Below, one piece after another: positions 56,011-64,000 of a stretch of 64,000 nt of DNA (its first letter is position 1; the number at the start of each line of letters is the position of its first letter). Origin of the DNA: Glossina fuscipes (lineage: Eukaryota > Arthropoda > Insecta > Diptera > Glossinidae); the NCBI RefSeq assembly GCF_014805625.2, contig NW_023998459.1, positions 1,861,876 to 1,925,875 on the forward strand, written 5' to 3'. The notes below the pieces were generated by a model that saw only the letters and a program-made list of their open reading frames with translations, did no database searches and was not told the origin of the DNA. A program made the translations under genes and the position numbers.

Positions 56011-56639
56011 GCGATACAAATGAAATAAATCCCATACCTTCACACTTTTGATCATACATCCTTACAGTTGATTTAATCCTGGCTATGCTGGCTTGGCTTA
56101 TCCAGGCTTAATCTTGCAGCCTATTGCCTACAGCTTAACCTACCTGCTGCTTGTAGCTTAAACCTAACATAATTCTGGCATCCCCAAACGAAAAAATATG
56201 TGGGGTGAAAACGCGGACGCGAATTTTCCTCACCTTTTTACTATACTTACTTCACTTGTCTATGCACTGTAGATCTGTAGGTCCAAGCTCATCTTCAATG
56301 CATCAACATACAAATCCTTAGATTTTTCCATCTAGAAGGGGAGATTTGAATTAATGCTCAAAAAAACTAATCTTGTAATGTACGATACGTTTACACTTAA
56401 TTTTCTGTATTTTTAATCGTCATTGCGTCGTACCCATATTCATATATTTTAATATGTTATACGTTATAGTTTAGTACACATGAACTTCCTCCTGTTGGCC
56501 AAGCGATACTTCATTTAGGTATATCTCTAACGATAAACATATGCCTTTGCTCCCAGATCCATTTTTGTAATTATTCTTTAAGCTATATATTTTAGCGCAA
56601 CTATAGACTACACTGTGAGTTTTACACTGTGAGGGCCCA
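56011..56639. other. no gene seen
   Basis: AT-rich sequence with a run of GCTTGGCTTATCCAGGCTTA-like words at 56085-56160. No frame or RNA recognised. Confidence 0.35.
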
Positions 56640-57020
56640 CCGTTTTGGCCTCACGGATACTCCGTGTCTGGTGAGGGGAAGGGAGTGCTAGGTTAAGGTA
56701 GGATAGAAATAGTATAAGAACAGATTAAGATAGGATAGGAATAGCATAAGAATAGAATAGGGTAGAATAGGCTACTCTTAGTTTTAGTTGAGTTAGTCGA
56801 GAGTAGAGTCCCAAGTGGAGAAGTCGTATTTTAGAGTCGAGAGTAGGCGTCGTGTTTTGAAGTCGAAGCTAGACTATCGATCGGAGAGGAAGTGAGTCGT
56901 GGTTAGACTTAGAATTAGGGATTATAAAATAATTATAAAAGAAATAAAAAGTTTCTGCGAATATAAATTTCTTGCGTGTTATGCTTCCATGGGCCGCTGA
57001 GCTGCCCGAGCCTTAAGAAA
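56640..57020. repeat. GC-rich hairpin and 32-bp direct repeat, unassigned repeat sequence
   Basis: CACGGA-TAC-TCCGTG (56652-56666) sits inside CCTCAC..GTGAGG. A 32-bp unit TTAAGGTAGGATAGAAATAG.. is repeated imperfectly (about 56692-56755), and AGTCGAGAGTAG occurs twice downstream. It could be the 5' LTR of the GC-rich gypsy element that starts at 61105, but I found no primer-binding site. Confidence 0.4.
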
Positions 57021-57129
57021 TGGGACGAAACGTCCTCGCAACACAAACCATGTTCTCTAGATATTTAAACTCTCCAACCAGCTAAGTTATGCTCAAATCA
57101 TTAACAGTTAAGGGTTGCAAAACCATTTT

Positions 57130-57739
57130 AGTGTATAATTTTTAGTCGCCCAGGAGCTAAAAATCGACCATAAAACAGTTTTAAACCATTTANNNNNNNN
57201 NNNNNNNNNNNNNNNNNNNNNNNNNNNNNNNNNNNNNNNNNNNNNNNNNNNNNNNNNNNNNNNNNNNNNNNNNNNNNNNNNNNNNNNNNNNNNNNNNNNN
57301 NNNNNNNNNNNNNNNNNNNNNNNNNNNNNNNNNNNNNNNNNNNNNNNNNNNNNNNNNNNNNNNNNNNNNNNNNNNNNNNNNNNNNNNNNNNNNNNNNNNN
57401 NNNNNNNNNNNNNNNNNNNNNNNNNNNNNNNNNNNNNNNNNNNNNNNNNNNNNNNNNNNNNNNNNNNNNNNNNNNNNNNNNNNNNNNNNNNNNNNNNNNN
57501 NNNNNNNNNNNNNNNNNNNNNNNNNNNNNNNNNNNNNNNNNNNNNNNNNNNNNNNNNNNNNNNNNNNNNNNNNNNNNNNNNNNNNNNNNNNNGACTTCTA
57601 TGAGAGAGGCATTTTGAAGTTACCTTTAAAATGGCAACATATCATACAACAAAACGGTGCATATTTGACCCAAATCGGACAATCCGAAATAAAGTCCTGA
57701 AGTTCATATAAAAATAATTTCTTTTCCTCCAAACTAATA
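57130..57739 (+). mobile_element. second copy of the same mariner family, split by the assembly gap
   Basis: Left of the gap, 57148-57192 reads AQELKIDHKTVLNHL, the helix-turn-helix part of a mariner transposase. Right of the gap, 57593-57690 reads DFYERGILKLPLKWQHII, then QNGAYLTQIGQSEIKS and a stop, almost the same as the 54391 copy. The 3' inverted end (..TCCAAACTAA, to 57737) is followed by TA. The 5' inverted end was not found, so the left side may be truncated or interrupted. The copy keeps transposase parts that the 693-bp copy has lost. Confidence 0.82.
57193..57592. other. assembly gap (400 N)
   Basis: 400 N inside the mariner coding region. The missing length of a mariner transposase between the two flanking parts would be of a similar order (about 600 bp), so the gap size may be an estimate. 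Confidence 0.99.
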
Positions 57740-60700
57740 TAACTATGAATTGAATTATAAAAGCATCTGATCAATTTTGTTAAGTTATATATTAGAGTTT
57801 TATTAATATACCCAAAATATATGTATAAACACGTACAAAGCGCAAAGAAAATAAGTTAAAATTTTATTGATCTCTCTTGGGAAACTTGTACTTATACGCG
57901 TGCGATACGAACTGTAGGTTTTGCTGAACACAAATCCCCTCATATGAACCAATGCGTCGTGATTTAATTAAACTACACTTATCTTTGCTGAGTCATCTTA
58001 AGAAATAAAGGCAGTTAATTAAAGAGTCCTCATTTGTGATGAGTTATGTTGCTGAATTTTATGCTTTTGGAATTTGATGCTACTTTTTGATTCGTAATAA
58101 ATGGTTCGGGGCTCGCATTGATGATTCATACAAACATTTAGCTAAGTATTCAAGAATATGTAAAAGGAAAAAAACACATTGATGCAAGTGACAAACAATA
58201 TTAGCACAAAAGTGCCCAGTGAAAAAAAAAGAGACAAAATTAATAAATAAATAATACAAAAAGGACACAAAAGAATAATGGATATTAGCATTAAACAAAG
58301 ACAAAGTTTTCACGTTTGAAACATAGAAAAGCAAAAGAAAAAAAATCTCAAGCTAAATGCTAGTGACTGTACGTTAGAGAAAAAAAGGGAGAAAAACGCA
58401 CAGCAACAACGCCGGGCATTTAGAAGCCCATAACAATCTATGTAAACCCAACTACGGCAATGTCATCGCCGCGAAACCGTTGCCCAGCGAAAAAAGAAAC
58501 ATAACAAAAAACGGCAGGGAAATCCGCGGCGAATGGGGCGATTGTCAAAAGAGCATTGTGCAGGAACGATCATTCGGGAATAAGTGTTAAAGCTGTGCGG
58601 ATCAACCGCGAGAAATCGTAACAAAAGTGCCAAGTGAAAAAAAAAAACACAGCTAGACAAACAAAATAAGAGTTAAAAAAAAACGGGAACAGCTAATAAA
58701 AGAAAAGGCTCAAAGTAAGAAAATATATAAAGTGAAATTAATGCGCTGGAAAAAAAAAGCATAGGAAAATCAAGATAGCATAAGATCCCAAACAAATTCG
58801 GTCATAATCTCGCAAAACTAAAAAAAAAAGAAAAAAAATAAATAAACTTAAATAGCCACAATATTTAGCAAATAACACTTACCTAAATATCGGAAAGAAT
58901 TGAAATTGATTAAAGTGGAAAACGGTTGTCTTTGCAAATGCATGTAAAGAGAAGTACGAACGAGAAGTGTGACGTAAAAAGCAAAGGGCCAGTACCAATC
59001 GCGTGTGTATACTTGTGTGTGCGCGCAGACAATTTTGCAAATTGGCATATGCACTAAAAGTATTTGTGGAAAAAATTTAATGAAAACTATCAAAAGGTAC
59101 AGTACAAAACTAAATTGTTACCAAAATTGCACTCAGAAAGAAAAAAAAAAAACAAAGGAATATAATAAAGAAAGCGACAACGCATACACCGGACCAGTCA
59201 TAAAGAACAAAAACAAGTGAGAAAAAACGAAAAGAAAAAAGGCTTAAATATGAAAAGCTATATGGTCAAAGAAAAGTAAAAAACAAACAACAAATTATCC
59301 AACGATCCAACTAAATAAGGGATGAAGTGCACTGTGCAGAAGTCGAATTACCTCTGTATACACGAAGAGAATCCAGACAGTCACCAGAACGACCTCTAAG
59401 GTAGGCAAAAGAACGAAAACCATTTACAAAAGGTGGCAACCAATGCTAACACAAGAAAAAGGGACAAGAAAAGTTAAATTCCAAAGGAATAATATCTCAA
59501 ATAAATTACACAATATTACGTGAAAAATAGTAATAAGCCTAAACAGCCATAACACTTGGCAAACAACGCAGGCATCAAAATTAAAAGAAAAGAACTGGAA
59601 CTGATTAAAGTGGAAACTGAGGTGTTTGCAAATGCATTGAAATATAAGTACGAACAACAGTGTGACGTAAGCATCAAATATCATTAGCAATTGTGCGTGT
59701 ATGCTTGTGTGCGGGTGCAAACAATATGCGAGTTTGCGTATATATAGAAAAGAAGCATTTGTATAAAACCGAAAAATAGAATAGAGAATATGCTCAAAAG
59801 CACAACATGTCGTGAATAAAGGTTAACATAACATTTCGAAAACTAATGAAAATAAACCTAAACCGTCATAATTTTTGACAAATAATGGCTCTATAAAATT
59901 GAAAACAGCTGAAATCGATTACAGAAGAAAACTACAAAACAGCACAACTACCGCAACAGCTACAGCAACAGCAGGAACACAATTACAATTACAACCACAG
60001 TAGCAATAACCAAAAACAACTTCTTTAACATCGAGGACAGCACCTACAACAGGTACCCCCTCTATTATAACAGGGTGAGAGTTCAGGTCAGTAGGCATAA
60101 AACATAAAACATATATCAGAATTTTGCCCAACCAACAACGACACATTTCCCTAGGGGTAAAGCAAATTTACAAAAGCCAATAAAAAAGAAAAAGGAACTT
60201 AGCGACTAATAGCGGAGTACCTTTCCTTTTTTTTAAGGCAGTTAAATTATAGCTATAATAGCATCACAACAGGAAATCAAAATCAAATATAAACAAAAAG
60301 GGTTCAAATTAACGAATTCGAAAATCACAATTGCATAATACCAGGTTTTGTAACATTCTCGTCATTATATGATCACGCCTATCAATATTTTAATAACTTC
60401 CCCCGAGTATCAGGTTAAGTTGTCATAGCAATTAGGAAGAGGAAAATTAAAACTTTAAAAGGGAAAGCATTCATAGGGAAATTGGCAACGATTGCCTTTT
60501 GAAAAAGGAAGAAGACGAGATTGTTATAATATTTCGTGATGAGTATTTTGGTAAAATGTACCGACAAACGCCGATGTTGAACATTTCGGCCTACGGGTGC
60601 TACCATATTAAAAAGCGGTCGAAAAATTTGTAGAATGTAAAGATAAAGTAAATGACGAAACAATGTGATAGAAAGAGAAAACAAATATGAAAGAAAAATT

Positions 60701-61104
60701 TCAAACTAAAAAATTCGAAAATCACACAAATGCATTTTGCAAAATCTTATGACACCCTCGTCATTCTTCCATAATGCGTACCATTATATCATGATCTCTT
60801 GTGACTATCGGATTAACTTCGTCATACCATTTAAGCAGAGAACCTTTAGAAATTTATACGAGCCAAACAATAATAAAAAAAAAACAAGCAAACAAAACCA
60901 CAAAATAAAGAAAAAAAAAAGGAAAAGCAACATTAGTAGACAAAATACACGAGAGAAATAAGAGAAATAAAGAGAGAAGAAGTAAACATTTAAAAGAAAA
61001 AAAAAAAACGGAAAGATAATATCGGAGCGCCCAGGGCAGTTCCATTCTTGCCTAATTGTATTACTAACGCCAGCTAAGCTAGTATAAGCCATCCAACCGC
61101 CAGC
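57740..61104 (+). other. A-rich, purine-rich leader with internal duplications
   Basis: No gene. Three groups of repeats are visible: (1) 58842-59065, 59533-59760 and 59850-59935 share GATTAAAGTGGAAA, TTTGCAAATGCAT, GTGTGACGTAA and GCCATAA-like words; (2) 60305-60415 and 60705-60825 share ATTCGAAAATCACA and CTCGTCATT; (3) 58203-58255 and 58620-58668 share ACAAAAGTGCC.AGTGAAAAAA. The strong A bias on the + strand and the position in front of gag suggest the untranslated leader of the GC-rich gypsy element. The first 150 bp are probably the mariner's flank. Confidence 0.5.
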
Positions 61105-62240
61105 ATGACATCGCCGCTTCGCGTCACCTGGTTGAACTCCCTACGCCGGGATGAACTCCAAGCCTGCCTAGGAGAGTTCGACCTGGACGTCAGCGGTACT
61201 GTCCAAGAGATGAGGAGGCGTTGGGCCCAATTCATCAATCAGCACCAGAAGCCCGAGGTCGTCACGCGGCTGCTGGAGTTACCGACCGAACTGGAGGCCT
61301 TCACCAGGCAGCGATCGCTGTCACCAGTCCTCCACGCCAGAACTGGGGCTGACGAGATGCCCATAGAGATGCCCTTTGCATCCACCGACGATGAAGAGAC
61401 CGGATGATAAAGGGGCACCCTCCCGCCGCAGTGACAACAACCAACGACAACAGAGAGACCATCCAACTCGCCGCCCCGACTGGCGGAGCGTACCGAGTTG
61501 CCACGGCAATGCCCAACGCAAGACCGATCACCGAGGTAGTCAGCCGATGAGGCCTCTGCGTCGGCCGATGAGGCCACAGGGAGCCGCATGCCTTCATCGA
61601 GCGGGTCGAGGAACTAGCCGAGGCATATAGCGTCGACAGGGACCATTTGCCAGTCACCATGGTGGTGAAGTTACGTGACCGAGCCTTGATCTCGTACTGT
61701 AGCAACAACTAACACTGGACATACTGAGTGAAGTTCCAAGCCGACTTTATGAGGTTGTTCCTACCTACATTCGCCGACGCATCCAACGACAGCGGAAGAA
61801 GTTCCAGGACTACGCGCTGGCCTTACAAGACTTGATGCGTAATACCTTAATGACGGAGGACCAACAATTTGAGCGCATCTATAAGAATGCCCAACCCGAA
61901 TACCTGTGGTATATACGGTGCCGTGACTTCAACCGTTTGACGGAGCTGATGGACCTCACCAGCGACTTAGAGGCGATCCCGGCGGGTGGCGCCTCACGCG
62001 AAGTTCCCCGGGACGCCCATAGAGTACTCCAGACCGGCGCTCGTCGGCGTGACCTAACAAATCACGGGGCACGGGCACCGAACCCAAGGTCGCACGAGAG
62101 GCGTTGGAAAGTGCTGTCGGCGTGTCGACGATGTGGTGAGCATGGCCACCACTATTATGATTGCCCGAACCCACAGGTCTTACACTGCTGGACCTGCGGC
62201 CGACAGGGCGTAAAGACTATCGATTGCTGTCGACGGTGAA
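61105..62240 (+). pseudogene. gag of a GC-rich Ty3/gypsy element, frameshifted
   Basis: ATG 61105 opens a 100-codon frame with a SAP-like or coiled N-terminus (LRRDELQACLGEFDLDVSGT). After frame changes the capsid domain appears at 61590-61830 ([19 protein letters not shown], then ALISYCSNN and FQADFMRLFLPTYI) and 61832-62239 (LALQDLMRN, EQQFERIY-like words, CRDFNRLTELMDL). Two zinc knuckles follow: CRRCGEHGHHYYDC and CWTCGRQGVKTIDC (last positions altered). Intact relatives use this protein to form particles and bind RNA. At least three frame interruptions are present. Confidence 0.82.
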
Positions 62241-62799
62241 ATTACGGAGGAGCCCACCACCAGCGAGGGGAAGCGGGCTCCGGAACCGACCAGCCTCGCG
62301 AACAGTAATATCGGCCAACTTAGCAAACGCTCCATGCCCACCCCACAGAATGCCAGCAGAGGGGCACACCGCGACACGAAGGCCGAATCCTATCCAACTA
62401 GCACAACGAGAACACCCTACATCGACCCCCTACTACGACGTCTGCAATCTGCCGACACAATCATTTTATCCCACGATTTAGGTCAATAGCGGCAAACAAC
62501 TTCCCGACGAGGAAAACCCCGAAACCCCGCTACGCAGCGTGACGAAGCAGGATCCCCTTATAGCTCGACGTCCACGCCGGGTAAACGATACTGGCCGCCA
62601 AAGGTAAAACACACTCCTCAAGCCAACAAGCAGTCGTCGCCAGCGTAACCAGCAACACCAAGCCTCGAACCACGGCTTTCATCTGACGAGGGCGGGGCCC
62701 ATAGAAAGTCATGTGCCAAGCTACGCACATCCCACGGGCAAACGAGTTGCAAGCGTCCAAAGGTTAACGCCCATAGCAAACCCTCCCTCACAGCTAGGG
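62241..62799 (+). other. gag-pol junction region of the GC-rich element
   Basis: GC-rich sequence with several partly open frames (Pro/Thr/Ser-rich, for example RSPPPARGSGLRNR). It lies between the zinc knuckles and the protease and is probably a linker that has accumulated frameshifts. Confidence 0.5.
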
Positions 62800-64000
62800 C
62801 CGGGCCAATGAAAGGCATATATTACGTCGGATGGCACGGACCTGCGCTTCGAAGAGAGCCGGATCAGCGCGACCGTCACCGTCGCTGGTCGACGGGTCAC
62901 CGCAACAGTGGACACAGGCGCGACAACCAGCTTCATCGCAGAAACCCTGGCGCACGAGATCGGAAAAACGTGTAAGAGACGCCTATACCGAAGGTAGGTC
63001 CTCCTAGCCGACGAGACCGTAGTGGAGACCAGCAGCACGTTTACGTGTCCGGTGAAATTCGGAGACCGTACCACCCACTTCCACCTTGTCACCATGCCCG
63101 AGGCAGCAGAACCACTGCTGCTAGGATTTAATTTAGGCCGTTTAGGACTAAGCTGCAATGCGCGAACAAAACGGCCACATGCTATCCAAACGAGACACGC
63201 TGCAGGGCTAATGCGCCCTCCGGAAGCCTGCAGACCGCAATAGACGACCATCACACAACTGGGCGGCCACGATTGAGCACCAAGGAAGAGCAGCGATGCG
63301 TCGAGCGTTTCCTACAGCAAAAGCTACCGAAGTTCGCGAATTTACAGGAAGTTACCACCATCGCCGAGCGCAAGATCGTCATGAAAGGCGACCGACCGTT
63401 CACACTACGATACGCCTCCCGCAACCCAGCTATGCAAGCGGTGATCAACGCCGAGGGCGACAAACTGATCGCCAACGGGCAAATCCGACCCGCCAAGAGT
63501 CCGTAAAACTCACCGATCACACTAGCAGGTAGGAAAAACGGTATCTGGCGTATGTGCATGGGCTTTCGCCATCTCAACAGCAAATCGGTACCTCACGCCT
63601 ACCCGTTACCGAAAGTTCAAGCCATCTCAGACCGGTTACATGAAGACCGATATATCAGCAGTCTAGATCTCAAAGACGGCTATTGGCAAGTCCCGCTCGA
63701 GGCCACCAGCCGAGCGTATACGGCATTGACGACACCCGAAAGTCATGCCATTTGGCCTACACTCAGCACCCGCGACGTTCCAGCGAGCCCTAGACAGCGT
63801 GATTGACCCGGGTAAGGAGCCACATGCCGTCCATATCTGGATGTTATCATCGTCATCGGCAAGACGCTGGAAGAGCACTTAGCAAATCTCCGAGAAGTGT
63901 TCGGCCCCCTTAGAGTCGCCAATCTACGAATCAAAATGGAGTGATGCGAGTTTATCAAGAGGAAGCTGAAATACCTGGGCCACGTGATTACTGAACAGGG
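62800..64000 (+). pseudogene. pol (protease and start of reverse transcriptase) of the GC-rich Ty3/gypsy element
   Basis: Protease: VAGRRVTATVDTGATTSFIA near 62880-62945 with the catalytic DTG, then LLLGFNLGRLGL near 63120. Reverse transcriptase from 63273: VTTIAERKIVMKGDRPFTLR, IANGQIRPAKSP followed by a TAA, then CMGFRHLNSKS, AYPLPKVQAISDRL, SSLDLKDGYWQVPL. A frame change near 63730 leads to MPFGLHSAPATFQRAL and on to YLDVIIVIG near 63840, where the second Asp of the YLDD active site is lost, and KYLGHVITEQG at the window end. Integrase lies beyond 64000. Multiple stops and frameshifts; inactive. Confidence 0.86.

Larger units (their letters stand above)
61105..64000 (+). mobile_element. 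GC-rich Ty3/gypsy element, right part outside window
   Basis: Gag, protease and RT follow in order on the + strand. The composition is clearly GC-rich in contrast to every other element here and to its own leader. No LTR is assigned with confidence; 56640-57020 is a candidate for the 5' LTR. Confidence 0.85.

Noticed and set aside
61239..61708. Long minus-strand frames in the GC-rich element
   Set aside because: GC-rich sequence has few stops in any frame; gag on the + strand explains the region.

Overview
The window is repeat-rich eukaryotic DNA, most likely from a fly (Diptera). The evidence is the mix of elements: mdg1/412-type Ty3/gypsy elements with a tRNA-Arg primer site, R1-, I- and CR1/jockey-like LINEs, mariners, BEL/Pao, DINE-1-like repeats and fragments of genes that look fly-like (Med29/intersex, an RTN4IP1-type reductase, acyl-CoA oxidase). 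A tephritid fruit fly would fit, but that is a guess. I found no bacterial operon, CRISPR array, rRNA or intact host gene. Two runs of N (24849-24948 and 57193-57592) are assembly gaps.

Layout, left to right. 1-3556: internally deleted minus-strand mdg1-like LTR element, cut by the window edge and inserted into an I-like LINE (3557-4790). 5672-8830: minus-strand CR1/jockey-like LINE. 12343-13332: decayed mariner. 13613-14046 and 24178-24615: two DINE-1-like repeats. 15491-15706 and 33980-34195: a 216-bp repeat that is about 99% identical. 16371-21290: decayed R1-like LINE. 23213-23231: an isolated tRNA-Lys-type primer site. 26396-32992: a complete young mdg1-like LTR element (minus) with 319-bp LTRs, ATTA target duplication, gag and pol; pol carries two nonsense codons. 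33390-33830, 37200-38160 and 43380-45130: three old Ty3/gypsy relics. 38622-38756 and 39926-40058: two copies of a tRNA-derived SINE. 41500-42720: a LINE relic. 49130-50790: a BEL/Pao relic (minus).

51497-54371 is the most unusual part. Four degenerate fragments of unrelated host genes lie on alternating strands within 2.9 kb (RTN4IP1-like, Med29/intersex-like, an unidentified split gene, acyl-CoA oxidase), with a 116-bp higher-order minisatellite between the first two. At least the oxidase piece keeps a short GT-AG intron, which points to copying at the DNA level. A 693-bp internally deleted mariner with intact ends follows 20 bp later. 55570-57020 holds hairpins and LTR-like sequence. A second mariner copy spans the 400-N gap. 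57746-61104 is an A-rich leader built of internal duplications, and 61105-64000 is a strikingly GC-rich, decayed Ty3/gypsy gag-pol that runs off the right edge.

No gene set in the window works as a pathway. Function here is that of mobile elements: Gag packages RNA, protease/RT/RNase H/integrase copy and insert it, LINEs prime on nicked target DNA, and mariner transposase moves its short inverted ends. Only the 26396-32992 element and the 693-bp mariner look structurally recent.
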